Assembly (NCBI GenBank): GCA_947632215.1
Contig: CANROJ010000005.1
Location: 16,860 to 80,859 of the forward strand
Length of the DNA stretch: 64,000 bases
Reading direction: 5' to 3'
Origin: an uncultured Flavobacterium sp.
GTDB lineage: Bacteria > Bacteroidota > Bacteroidia > Flavobacteriales > Flavobacteriaceae
Shown: piece after piece, positions 25,909 to 35,158 of the stretch
How positions within the stretch are numbered: the stretch's first letter is position 1
Layout: every line of letters begins with the position of its first letter
Translations under genes and position numbers: made by a program
Notes under the pieces: model-generated
Databases searched by the model: none
The model's input: the letters and a program-made list of their open reading frames with translations, nothing else
What the model was told of the DNA's origin: nothing

Positions 25909-27066
25909 ATGATAACGACTAAAAAAACAATCCTACTAGGATTTTCTGCTCTTATAATGGTTGCAACTTTAATTGGTATTAACAGTTGTAACATAGGAAA
26001 TCAAAAAGAGTTAGATCCTAGAGACAACGCACTTGCTTTACCAACTATCACAGTAGATACTGCAACTGCAATAACTGTAAAAGACTACATAGGAAGTATT
26101 GAAGGAAAAGTAAACGTAGAGATTAGACCTCAGGTAGAAGGTATTTTAGAGCAAATATTTGTAGATGAAGGTTCCTTTGTACAAGAAGGTCAACCATTAT
26201 TTCAGATAAACACTCAGCCTTACCAAGAGGTTTTAAATAATATGATTGCTACAGAAAACGTAGAGAAAGCAAAACTTAAAAATGCTGGCTTAGAAATCGA
26301 GCGTTTAAAGCCCTTAATTGACAATGAGGTAATTGCTCAAGTACAATTGGAAACAGCAAAGAGTAACTATGAAATTGCTAGAGCTTCTTTGGCTAAGGCA
26401 TCCGCGGCGGTTGCTAGTGCACAAATTTCCTTAGACTATACTTTGATAAAAGCACCAGTATCTGGATACATAGGAAGAATCCCTAAGCGAATCGGTAACT
26501 TAGTTTCTAAAAGTGATAAAGAGCCTTTAACGGTTCTATCGGACGTAAGTGAGGTGTATGTATATTTTGGAATGAGTGAATCTGACTTCTTATACTTTAG
26601 TAAAGAGAATAATCAAAATGATGAAGACACTGGATTTGCAGGTTCTAATGCAACCTTCGAACGCGATGTAACCCTTATCCTAGCTGATGGACATGAATAT
26701 TCTGAAAAAGGAAAGGTAGATATGATTAATGGACAGGTAAACAGAAATACCGGATCAATCTCTATTCGTGCTTCTTTCCCTAACTCTAAAGACGTAATGC
26801 GTTCAGGGAATACTGGAACTATTAAGTTAAAGGAGACCAAGCCTAACGTGATTCTTGTTCCACAAGAAGTTACCACATTTATTCAAGACAAAACTTTCGT
26901 ATATATTATAGACCCAGAACAAAAAGTAAAACTTCAAGCTATTAAGGTAGATGGAGTATCTGGACAAAACTATATTGTAACAGAAGGTTTACAAGTGGGA
27001 GATCGCGTAATTAAAACAGGCTTTGATAAGATAGTAGAAGGAGCCTACGTAAAATCAAGTAACTAA
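25909..27066 (+). CDS. RND efflux periplasmic adaptor (membrane fusion) lipoprotein
   Basis: Links the inner-membrane pump to the outer-membrane channel. 385 aa; the signal peptide ends in the lipobox GINSC, so it is lipid-anchored. The lipoyl/barrel-sandwich part is split: VNVEIRPQVEGILEQIFVDE before and DYTLIKAPVSGYIGRIP after a helical hairpin (about residues 115-175). A beta-barrel and the membrane-proximal domain follow (VLVPQEVTTFIQDKTFVYII). AcrA/MexA-type. First gene of a three-gene pump operon; 65 nt to the permease. The sigma-54-like promoter lies directly upstream. Confidence 0.93.
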   Translation: MITTKKTILLGFSALIMVATLIGINSCNIGNQKELDPRDNALALPTITVDTATAITVKDYIGSIEGKVNVEIRPQVEGILEQIFVDEGSFVQEGQPLFQINTQPYQEVLNNMIATENVEKAKLKNAGLEIERLKPLIDNEVIAQVQLETAKSNYEIARASLAKASAAVASAQISLDYTLIKAPVSGYIGRIPKRIGNLVSKSDKEPLTVLSDVSEVYVYFGMSESDFLYFSKENNQNDEDTGFAGSNATFERDVTLILADGHEYSEKGKVDMINGQVNRNTGSISIRASFPNSKDVMRSGNTGTIKLKETKPNVILVPQEVTTFIQDKTFVYIIDPEQKVKLQAIKVDGVSGQNYIVTEGLQVGDRVIKTGFDKIVEGAYVKSSN

Positions 27067-27131
27067 AAAGGTAAACTAATCTTTAGTTTGTAAAACTATT
27101 ACACCAACCTTTATTGTAAAAAAACCACACT

Positions 27132-30100
27132 ATGTTAAAAGCCATTATACAACGTCCTATACTTGCCACAGTAATATCAATTATGTTTGTATTACTAGGA
27201 CTAGTAGGACTAACCTTACTACCGATTAGCCGATTTCCAGAGATCGCACCTCCTAGTGTATTAGTGAGTACATCTTATCCTGGAGCTAACGCAGAAACTG
27301 TTGCAAAGAGTGTATTACTACCCATTGAAGAGGCTATTAATGGTGTAGATAATATGACTTATATAAGCTCTAAAGCTAGTAATAGTGGAGCTGGTACTAT
27401 TAGCGTATTTTTCAAAGCAGGAACAGATCCTGATCAAGCTGCGGTAAACGTAAGTAACCGAGTAAGTAGAGCCTCGGCAGACTTACCATCAGAGGTAAAT
27501 GAAAACGGAGTTTCAGTAACCCCACGTCAAAGTGGTAACATTATGACCATAAACTTTTATTCGGATCACCCCGAACAAATTTATGATGAAACTTTCCTAC
27601 AAGCCTTTACCCAGATTAATATAAACCGAGAACTACTTCGTGTGCCAGGTGTTGCATCAGTCACTAGAGTGGGTGCACGTGATTATTCTATGCGTACTTG
27701 GTTAAATCCAGAGAAATTAGCCCTATATAATTTAGTACCACAGGATATTCTAAGTGCTATAAAAGACCAAAACTTTGAGATTGCCCCTGGTAACTTTGGA
27801 GAAACCTCTGATGAGGCTTTCGAAGCAGCTTTAAAACACAAAGGAAGATTTAGTCTTCCCGAGGAATATGAAGACATCGTTATTAAAACCAATGACGACG
27901 GTTCTGTTTTAATGTTAAAAGATGTTGCAAGAGTAGAATTTGGAGCCTCCAATGTTGGAAGTGATAACAGTGTGAATGGTTATCCAGGTCTTACTATGAA
28001 TATTACTCAAACAGCAGGTTCTAATGCTAGAGAGATTGATATTGAAGTTAGAAAAGTACTAGAGAATGTTGCCAAATCTTTTCCATTAGGTATTAAATAC
28101 GAAATCACCTATTCGGTTAAAGATCAAATTGATGAATCTATTTCTCAGGTAAAAAACACTCTATTTGAAGCATTTATCTTAGTATTTATTATAGTATATC
28201 TATTCTTACAGGATTTCCGCTCAACTATTATACCGGTTATAGCTATTCCTATTTCATTAATTGGTACTCTATTCTTTATATACTTAATGGGATTCTCCAT
28301 TAACGTACTTACCATGTTTGCCTTGGTGCTCTCCATTGGTATTGTGGTGGATGACGCCATTGTTGTAGTAGAGGCCATTCACGAGAAGATGCATCAAACT
28401 GGTCTAAAGGCTAAAGAGGCTACTCTGGTAACAATGTCAGAGATAACACGTGCCATTATATCCATTACACTGGTAATGTCTGCGGTGTTTTTACCCGTTG
28501 GATTCATGCAAGGTCCAGCTGGTATATTCTATAAGCAATTTGCCTACACCCTAGCCTTTGCTATTTTAATTAGTGCCGTTAATGCCCTTACTTTATCGCC
28601 TGCACTTTGTGCATTGTTCTTAAAACAACCACATAATCAAACAAGTGCTGAGAATTCAGACAATAAATTAGATGAAAAAGTACGCGATGCTAAAAAACAA
28701 AATATAGTATCTCGAAGCTTAGCTAAATTTTTCTTTGCCTTTAATACAGCCTTTGATAGTTTTACTAACACCTATGTAAAGGCAATTAAAAAATTAATTA
28801 CAAATAAAAAGGTATCTCTCTCTGGACTTGCGTTATTTATAGCCGTTGGAGTTTTTTACTTACAAAACACACCTTCTTCGTTTATACCAAGAGAGGATGA
28901 TAGTTTTATTACCTATTCACTAGCCATGCCTGCGGGAGCCTCTTTGGCTCGTACTAAAGTAGTGCTTGCAAAGTCAGATAGTATTTTAAACCTGCGTGAT
29001 GATATTGAAGGAATGACAGCTATCTCAGGATACAATGCCATTGATGGAAATGCATCTCCTTCTTTTGCTGTGGGATATATTAATTTAAAACCCTATAAAG
29101 AGAGAGGAAAGATAAAAGACATAGATGCAATAATTGAAGATATATCTAAAGATTTATCGGTAATTAACGAGGCTAGCTTCAACGTTTTCCCTAGACCTAC
29201 TATTTCAGGATTTGGAGATTTCGGAGGAATTGAGTTCATGTTACAAGACCGTATGGGAGGTGGATATGACGAATTTAGTAATGTTGCTCAGGATGTTATT
29301 GAGCAATTAAATGAGCGTCCGGAGATAAGTAATGCCTTTACCTCGTTTAAAGCTAACTTCCCTCAATATTTAATGGAAATTGATTACGTTAAGGCCAAAA
29401 CACTTGGACTAAGTGTAAAAGACTTAATGAATACTGTAAAGAATTACTACGGACGTATTAAAGCTGGAGACTTTACTCGATTTGGACGTACCTACCGCGT
29501 GTACATGCAAGCGGACGTACAATACAGAGAGAACCCAGAATCCTTCAACTCTATTTTCGTTAGAAATAAAGATGGAGATATGATTCCTGCCAATACAGTA
29601 ATTAAACTAAAACGCGTTTTAGGTCCAGAGACAGTAACTAGATATAACCTGTATAATTCCATTGCAATTAAAACAAATCCTGCAGCTGGATACAGTACAG
29701 GAGATGCTATGAAAGCAATCGAAGAGGTAGCAGCTCAAATGCCAGGTAACTACTCTTATGAGTTTACCGGAATGTCATTAGAGGAAAAAGACTCCGGTAG
29801 TCAAGCAGCCATTATCTTTGGTTTATCGATCATCTTTGTGTACTTTTTATTATGTGCCCAATACGAAAGTTATTTACTTCCTGTGGCTATTTTGTTAAGT
29901 GTGCCTACGGGTCTATTGGGAGTAGCATTATTTGTTAATTTAGCAGGACTTCAAAATAACATTTATGTACAAGTAGGATTGATTATGTTAATTGGATTAC
30001 TAGCCAAGAATGCTATTTTAATTGTTGAATTTGCCTTACAACAGCGTAAAAATGGTCTATCTGTATTTGATTCAGCTGTAGAAGGAGCCAAGATGCGTCT

Positions 30101-30317
30101 GCGTCCAATTTTAATGACCTCGTTTGCCTTTGTGGCTGGTTTAGTTCCACTTATGTTTACCGTAGGTCCATCGGCGGAAGGTAACCACTCTATTAGTTTT
30201 AGTGCTGCCGGAGGAATGATCTTTGGTGTAGGAGCTGGTATATTTATCATTCCAGTTTTATACTATGTATTCCAAAAGTGGGATGAAAAACTTAAATCAA
30301 AATTTGCCAACGATTAA
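27132..30317 (+). CDS. RND multidrug efflux permease, HAE1 (AcrB) type
   Basis: Proton-driven inner-membrane trimeric exporter of hydrophobic or amphiphilic compounds. 1061 aa with twelve helices in two 6-TM halves and two large periplasmic loops. The N-terminus FIQRPILATVI-type sequence (IIQRPILATVISI) and the early PEIAPPSVLVSTSYPGANAE are diagnostic. TM4 carries the proton-relay pair Asp407-Asp408 in IGIVVDDAIVVVE, at the same numbering as AcrB. GLLAKNAILIVEF in the second half carries the relay Lys. Middle gene of the operon, 9 nt before the channel gene. Substrates cannot be predicted from sequence. Confidence 0.96.
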   Translation: MLKAIIQRPILATVISIMFVLLGLVGLTLLPISRFPEIAPPSVLVSTSYPGANAETVAKSVLLPIEEAINGVDNMTYISSKASNSGAGTISVFFKAGTDPDQAAVNVSNRVSRASADLPSEVNENGVSVTPRQSGNIMTINFYSDHPEQIYDETFLQAFTQININRELLRVPGVASVTRVGARDYSMRTWLNPEKLALYNLVPQDILSAIKDQNFEIAPGNFGETSDEAFEAALKHKGRFSLPEEYEDIVIKTNDDGSVLMLKDVARVEFGASNVGSDNSVNGYPGLTMNITQTAGSNAREIDIEVRKVLENVAKSFPLGIKYEITYSVKDQIDESISQVKNTLFEAFILVFIIVYLFLQDFRSTIIPVIAIPISLIGTLFFIYLMGFSINVLTMFALVLSIGIVVDDAIVVVEAIHEKMHQTGLKAKEATLVTMSEITRAIISITLVMSAVFLPVGFMQGPAGIFYKQFAYTLAFAILISAVNALTLSPALCALFLKQPHNQTSAENSDNKLDEKVRDAKKQNIVSRSLAKFFFAFNTAFDSFTNTYVKAIKKLITNKKVSLSGLALFIAVGVFYLQNTPSSFIPREDDSFITYSLAMPAGASLARTKVVLAKSDSILNLRDDIEGMTAISGYNAIDGNASPSFAVGYINLKPYKERGKIKDIDAIIEDISKDLSVINEASFNVFPRPTISGFGDFGGIEFMLQDRMGGGYDEFSNVAQDVIEQLNERPEISNAFTSFKANFPQYLMEIDYVKAKTLGLSVKDLMNTVKNYYGRIKAGDFTRFGRTYRVYMQADVQYRENPESFNSIFVRNKDGDMIPANTVIKLKRVLGPETVTRYNLYNSIAIKTNPAAGYSTGDAMKAIEEVAAQMPGNYSYEFTGMSLEEKDSGSQAAIIFGLSIIFVYFLLCAQYESYLLPVAILLSVPTGLLGVALFVNLAGLQNNIYVQVGLIMLIGLLAKNAILIVEFALQQRKNGLSVFDSAVEGAKMRLRPILMTSFAFVAGLVPLMFTVGPSAEGNHSISFSAAGGMIFGVGAGIFIIPVLYYVFQKWDEKLKSKFAND

Positions 30318-30326
30318 ATCACCTAT

Positions 30327-31793
30327 ATGAAGACAAATAGAAGAATTTTACGATATAGTTTATATGCTTTAGTAGGTGGTGTAACTCTTTTAACTTTTAG
30401 CTGTGCACCACAAAGCAAGTATCAAAAACCACAACTAGATATCCCTAACTCCTACAAAGGACAAGATAGTCTAGATGTGGGTGAAGATTCCCTTAGTATT
30501 GCAACTGTTAATTGGGAGGACTTTTTTGAAGATGAGCAGCTTATTGCCTTAATTTCAAAAGGACTTGAATTTAACTTTGATTATAAAGTGGCTCTTAATA
30601 ACCTTGAGATGGCACATTTGCAAGCCTCTCAAGCTAAGTTAGAGTGGCTACCAAGTATTAATGCAACTATAGCAGGTATAGATTATGCTTACCGCTCAGA
30701 GCTTGTATCCAGTACCCAATCAAGCAAGTACTACCAAGACAAAGAAGCACCTACAAACATGTATATAAACGCTTCTCAACACAAAACAGGATTAAGCCTT
30801 AGTTGGGAATTAGATATTTGGGGAAAAATTAAAAGTAAAAGTGCAGTAGCATTATCTGAATATTTACAAACTAATGAAGCAAGAAAAACAGTGCAGACTG
30901 CTATTGTAAGTGATATAGCTACTGGTTACTATAATCTTCTTCTTTTAGATGCTCAAATGGAAGTAGCTCAAAGTAACTATGAGTTAACTAAGAATACTTT
31001 GAGAATTGTTGAACTACAAAGAGATGCAGGACAAATCACCTCTTTGGCAATACAACAAACTAGAAACCAAATGTTAGTAGCCAAAGCACTTATCCCTAAA
31101 TTGGAACAGGACATCTCCATACAAGAGAATGCACTTAGTATATTAACAGGTCAACTGCCTACGGATATTAAAAGGGATACAAAATTATCTTTGGTTAAAT
31201 TAAACGAAACCCTAACCACAGGAGTGCCTCTTGCTATGTTAAGCCGTAGACCAGACGTGCAGGCTGCCCAGTTTAACTTAGACGCTAAAAACGCTGCAGT
31301 TGGTGTTGCACAAACTAGCCGATACCCTTCTCTTAATATTAATGTTGGAGGAGGAGTTAATGCCATGCTAGGTAGAAACTGGTTCAATATTCCTGGAGCT
31401 TTATTTGGAGATTTAGCTGCAAGTTTAACTGGTCCTCTATTTAATAAAAAACGCTTAAAAACAGCTTTTGAAGTTGCTAAAATAGAAAGAGAAAACGCAG
31501 AAATTTCTCTTCAGAAAAAAGTTTATCTAGCCATCACAGAGGTAACTAATTCCTTAACTAACCTTAAAACGGTAGAACAGCAAATACAAATTGCACAGGA
31601 ACAAGTAACCACGTCTCGTTTGGGAGTAAAACAATCTAACCTACTTTTCAACAGCGGATATGCCACTTATATCGAGGTAATAAACGCTCAAAGAAACATG
31701 TTAGATAGTGAATTGCGCTTAAATGAATTCAGACAAAAGAAACTTTTATCAAGAGTTGAACTATACAAAAGTCTTGGTGGAGGATGGAATTAA
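30327..31793 (+). CDS. Outer-membrane efflux channel lipoprotein (OprM/NodT type)
   Basis: TolC-fold outer-membrane channel completing the tripartite pump. 488 aa; signal peptide with lipobox TFSC, then the family start of mature proteins (PQSKYQKPQLDIPNSYKG). Two repeats of long coiled-coil helices alternate with the strand regions; MLSRRPDVQAAQFNLDAKN and SRYPSLNINVGGG are the NodT-family signature. Last gene of the operon, followed by a strong terminator about 120 nt downstream. Confidence 0.94.
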   Translation: MKTNRRILRYSLYALVGGVTLLTFSCAPQSKYQKPQLDIPNSYKGQDSLDVGEDSLSIATVNWEDFFEDEQLIALISKGLEFNFDYKVALNNLEMAHLQASQAKLEWLPSINATIAGIDYAYRSELVSSTQSSKYYQDKEAPTNMYINASQHKTGLSLSWELDIWGKIKSKSAVALSEYLQTNEARKTVQTAIVSDIATGYYNLLLLDAQMEVAQSNYELTKNTLRIVELQRDAGQITSLAIQQTRNQMLVAKALIPKLEQDISIQENALSILTGQLPTDIKRDTKLSLVKLNETLTTGVPLAMLSRRPDVQAAQFNLDAKNAAVGVAQTSRYPSLNINVGGGVNAMLGRNWFNIPGALFGDLAASLTGPLFNKKRLKTAFEVAKIERENAEISLQKKVYLAITEVTNSLTNLKTVEQQIQIAQEQVTTSRLGVKQSNLLFNSGYATYIEVINAQRNMLDSELRLNEFRQKKLLSRVELYKSLGGGWN

Positions 31794-31916
31794 ACAAAAT
31801 AAATCATTGATTTGTGACATATTTGTTGTATAATACATTGATATACTACTAAAGTCAAAAAAGTGGTTTTCTAGTAAGTATTATCAGAAACTATATACAA
31901 TACAAAAAGTCCTTTA

Positions 31917-31966
31917 AAAGAGGTATACTATAAAATAGTTTATTTTTATAGTATACCTCTTTCTTT
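31917..31966 (+). terminator. Terminator of the RND drug-pump operon
   Basis: 19-bp stem AAAGAGGTATACTATAAAA and its perfect inverse with an 8-nt loop, then CTTTT. Confidence 0.88.
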
Positions 31967-31986
31967 TGTGATTGGTTAGGTCATAG

Positions 31987-32217
31987 AATTATTTTATTTC
32001 ACACAAAATACAACTGCATCACTCGAAATATATTGTAATTACCCTAGCAACTACAACTTATGGAATTGGAGACATTGATATAGATACAGAAAACAAAGTC
32101 GATTATAAAGAAATTGATAATTACCCTTATTTAGATAGAGAGTTACAGGAAATAGAAATAGGTTATAAAATTGGTAGTGCAACAGACTCGAAATTGTTTA
32201 CTTTATTGCTAGTCTAA
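31987..32217 (+). pseudogene. Coding remnant without a start codon
   Basis: 77 open codons from a TAG to a TAA, with no ATG, GTG or TTG at the front. The reading GIGDIDIDTENKVDYKEIDN and REIQE-like REL QEIEIGYKIGSATDSK is polar, alternating and protein-like, resembling part of a surface or beta-barrel protein. It ends about 30 nt before the IS256-type remnant begins, consistent with a gene broken by insertion. Family unknown. Confidence 0.35.
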
Positions 32218-32249
32218 CACGAAGTGTGTCAGTTCCTGATTTTTTATTG

Positions 32250-32640
32250 CTATAGCGTATCCCCACATTTAATATAAAGCTGCAACATAGACAGCCCCTA
32301 ATCAGAAATAGGCATTGTCCACTTTTTAGACACCTCACTAATAGCCAAATACATTAACTTCCCTAAGGAAACTTGACTAGTAAAAACTCCTTTAGTCTTT
32401 GTTACTTTCCTTATCTATCTATGCATTACTTCTATGACATTAATGGTATAGATAGCTCTTCTAACCTCTTTATCAAAGTCACAGTAAGTAAGTAAATAAG
32501 TACGCCCAGTTATCTAACCATCCTTTAGCAGCTAAAGGATTTATATTAGCCCATTTTTTTTCAAATTACAATAGTCTTTCATAACTTTGATCTTCGCTTA
32601 CTGCAGTGTAAATAGGTTAAAGATCAGCAGCTACACACAA
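32250..32640 (-). mobile_element. IS256-family transposase remnant
   Basis: Reading the minus strand across frameshifts and stops recovers the C-terminal half of an IS256/Mutator-type DDE transposase: PIYTAVSEDQSYERLL, FEKKWANINPLAAKGWLDNW, EVRRAIYTINVIEVMHR, then a stop, IRKVTKTKGVFTSQVSLGK and SKKWTMPISD. Family counterparts are IRRAIYTTN.IE..HRQIRKVTKTKG and KKWTMPI..W. At least four stops and one frameshift; the catalytic N-terminal half is missing. Long dead. Confidence 0.8.
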
Positions 32641-33025
32641 GTGCTAAAATAGGTTGACCAGTTATAAATTAAATATCCTGAGGGTTTCTCTCTCTCTGGA
32701 TTTTTTTATGCACATAATTTGGAGTACACATATTTAATCTTAAATGATACCCCGTAATCTATCTGCTAAAAACATAAGTAACAAGAGATAGATAAGATAT
32801 ATTTGTTTTAGAGACAGTGTCTTAAACTACCTAACAATCAAAGAATTTAATCAAAAAACACAAATTAATAAAGCTGCTTAACTAATTGTCCAGATTTCGT
32901 TAGGATATCCAGTCTTCTTATAACCACTGGTATTAAACCTTAAATAAGATAGCTTTTTATAGTTAGAGTATATTAAGCATTAAAAAATGCTATTTCCAAG
33001 TTTATATCAATCTAACACAAATATA
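32641..33025. other. Gap between the IS256 remnant and the metal-response operon
   Basis: No intact gene. A short minus-strand frame near 32890-32975 reads SNYKKLSYLRFN and GYKKTGYPNEIWTIS before a stop and may be another gene fragment; I cannot identify it. Confidence 0.35.
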
Positions 33026-33033
33026 TATCTTTG
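33026..33033 (+). promoter_or_regulatory. -7 box of the two-component/metal-efflux operon
   Basis: TATCTTTG is an exact -7 box whose last base is only 5 nt before the ATG of the response regulator, implying a leaderless or nearly leaderless mRNA. Confidence 0.6.
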
Positions 33034-33038
33034 CACTT

Positions 33039-33722
33039 ATGAGAATTTTAGTAATAGAAGACCAAACGACTCTTAATGAGAATATTTCACAAGCTTTAAC
33101 TTGTGAAAACTTTATAGTGGATAGTGTGTATGACGGATCTTTAGCCGAGCGTTTTCTGAAAAAGCAATCGTTTGATTGTATTGTGATGGATATTAATTTA
33201 CCAAAAAAAAACGGCTTTGATTTATGCAAGGACTTTCGAAAGTACAATACTACTACTCCAATCTTAATGCTTACTGCTTTTGATGAATTAGAAGATAAAA
33301 TAAAAGGTTTTAATAGTGGTGCTGATGATTACCTTACTAAGCCGTTTTATATGAAAGAACTCATATTAAGAATAAATTCTCTAACTAAAAGAAGTCAAAA
33401 CAAAGAAACAACTAGTTCTTCTAAAACTATTAATATTTTAGATTTAACCATAAACACTGCCAAAAAAATAGTTACACGAGAAAACATAGAAATTAAGCTT
33501 ACACCCCGGGAATACCAAATATTGATTCTGCTTTGCCAGAATCCTGGTGAAATTATTTCAAAGAGTGAGTTGGTGCAAAATATATGGGGTACCTCTGTTT
33601 GTATAAATACAAACACCATAGAGGTATATATCAACTTCTTGCGAAATAAAATAGATAAGCCTTTTGGGAAAAACTCCATAAAGACCAAAATAGGTTATGG
33701 ATATTATCTAGATGTAGAATGA
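33039..33722 (+). CDS. OmpR/PhoB-family response regulator (CusR-like)
   Basis: 227-aa DNA-binding regulator. Receiver domain residues 1-115 begin MRILVIEDQTTLNENI, with the acidic pair Glu-Asp, phospho-acceptor Asp51 in CIVMDINLPKKNG, LTAF for the conserved Thr and DYLTKPF for the conserved Lys. The C-terminal winged helix (about 130-225) shows KLTPREYQILILL and TIEVYINFLRNKIDKP. Its stop overlaps the kinase start by 4 nt (ATGA). Given the CzcCBA genes just downstream it most likely controls metal efflux, as CusR and CzcR do; this is inferred from position. Confidence 0.94.
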   Translation: MRILVIEDQTTLNENISQALTCENFIVDSVYDGSLAERFLKKQSFDCIVMDINLPKKNGFDLCKDFRKYNTTTPILMLTAFDELEDKIKGFNSGADDYLTKPFYMKELILRINSLTKRSQNKETTSSSKTINILDLTINTAKKIVTRENIEIKLTPREYQILILLCQNPGEIISKSELVQNIWGTSVCINTNTIEVYINFLRNKIDKPFGKNSIKTKIGYGYYLDVE

Positions 33723-35086
33723 AAATTAGAAATAAAATATTAGTTTATTTCTCTAGTGCGATAATTTTCGTCACAGGGATATCTCTTATCATAGTATTTA
33801 TATTGTTTTCTGAATATCGTGAAGAGGAATTTCAACAGCAACAATACTCAAAAATTAAAACTACCATTGGCTTAATTGAGGAATTTGATAAAATAAGCGA
33901 CCAGATTTCCTTAATGTTAGACAAGCAATCTATACACGATTTCTACGATGAGAAAATGCTTATTTACGACAATAATAAAGATCTAATATTCTCAAGTCTT
34001 GATAGTCTTGCTATTGTCAAAGAAAATAATCTGCTACAAAACTTATCTATTTCAACAAACTGGATTGAAACTAAAGAAGATGGATATGATGTGATTGGAG
34101 TTTATATTGAAAAGGACTCTAAATCATATTACGCAATAAGTAAAGCGTATGATTATTTTGGTTACTCGAAAAAATATTTCCTTCAAAAAGTACTCATTGG
34201 AATCTTTATCTTTGTGGTAATTATAGTCATATTAGTATCCATTTACTTATCCAATATTATTTCTAAACCCATTTGGGAATTAACCCATAAAATAGACAAA
34301 TTTGATTTCTCTGATAAGCATATAAAGCCTCTTAAGATAAACACTAACACAAGTGAATTACTACATTTGTCACACAAATTCAATGATCTAGCCAAACGTA
34401 CCACAGAGGCTTTTTTGTTTCAAAAATATAGCATTCAGCATATTTCACATGAATTAAAAACGCCCCTTGCAGTACTAGTGTCTGAACTTGAAAAAATACA
34501 GACTTATCAAAATATTCAACAAATAAAACTCGAAGTCTCCCAACAATGCCAAAGTGCAAAATCACTTGGAAATATTATAAATATTTTACTTCAAATCTCA
34601 AAAATAGAATCAGGACAAGAGATCCCTACAAAATCAATTCGTTTGGATGAGCTTGTTTTTGATTGTATTGCTCAGCTAAATTCTATTTATCCGGATTTTA
34701 CCTTTGATATACTTTTCTGCTCCGATATCATACAGGAAAGCAATTTAATAATAACTGCAAATGAAGAACTTCTCAAGCAAGCACTATTAAATTTAATGAT
34801 TAATGCTGTAGAGTATGCAGATAATCAAAAAGCTAAAATATTTTTTGATTGCAGCCCAAACAACCTACAAATAGATATCTCTAATAGAGGTAAAACACTA
34901 ACAAAACAAGAACAAAAGTTACTTTTCTCCTATTTCTTTAGAGGACAAAATGCCAAACATAAACAGGGCTTTGGACTTGGTTTGATCTTATCACAAAGAA
35001 TATTTTCCATTTATAAGATGGATATAGAATACCATTGTATAGATAAATCCCAAAACGTATTCCGTATTATTTTTCCTAAATATTAA
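33719..35086 (+). CDS. Sensor histidine kinase (CusS-like)
   Basis: 455-aa inner-membrane kinase. Helix 1 is at about residues 8-30, then a periplasmic sensor of about 125 aa, and helix 2 at about 160-182. A HAMP-like linker follows. The dimerisation box is SIQHISHELKTPLAVL with His244. The ATPase domain has the N box LLNLMINAVEYA, a short G1 region ISNRGK, and the G2 box GFGLGL. In G1 an Asn replaces the usual Asp of DxGxG, which is common in this subfamily. It is coupled to the regulator by a 4-nt overlap. The metal sensed is unknown. Confidence 0.93.
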   Translation: MKIRNKILVYFSSAIIFVTGISLIIVFILFSEYREEEFQQQQYSKIKTTIGLIEEFDKISDQISLMLDKQSIHDFYDEKMLIYDNNKDLIFSSLDSLAIVKENNLLQNLSISTNWIETKEDGYDVIGVYIEKDSKSYYAISKAYDYFGYSKKYFLQKVLIGIFIFVVIIVILVSIYLSNIISKPIWELTHKIDKFDFSDKHIKPLKINTNTSELLHLSHKFNDLAKRTTEAFLFQKYSIQHISHELKTPLAVLVSELEKIQTYQNIQQIKLEVSQQCQSAKSLGNIINILLQISKIESGQEIPTKSIRLDELVFDCIAQLNSIYPDFTFDILFCSDIIQESNLIITANEELLKQALLNLMINAVEYADNQKAKIFFDCSPNNLQIDISNRGKTLTKQEQKLLFSYFFRGQNAKHKQGFGLGLILSQRIFSIYKMDIEYHCIDKSQNVFRIIFPKY

Positions 35087-35158
35087 GGCTAATTTTATAC
35101 TCCTTAAGCTCTTTTTAAGGTCAATAAATTCATTTTTGCAATACTAATAATTGTAATA

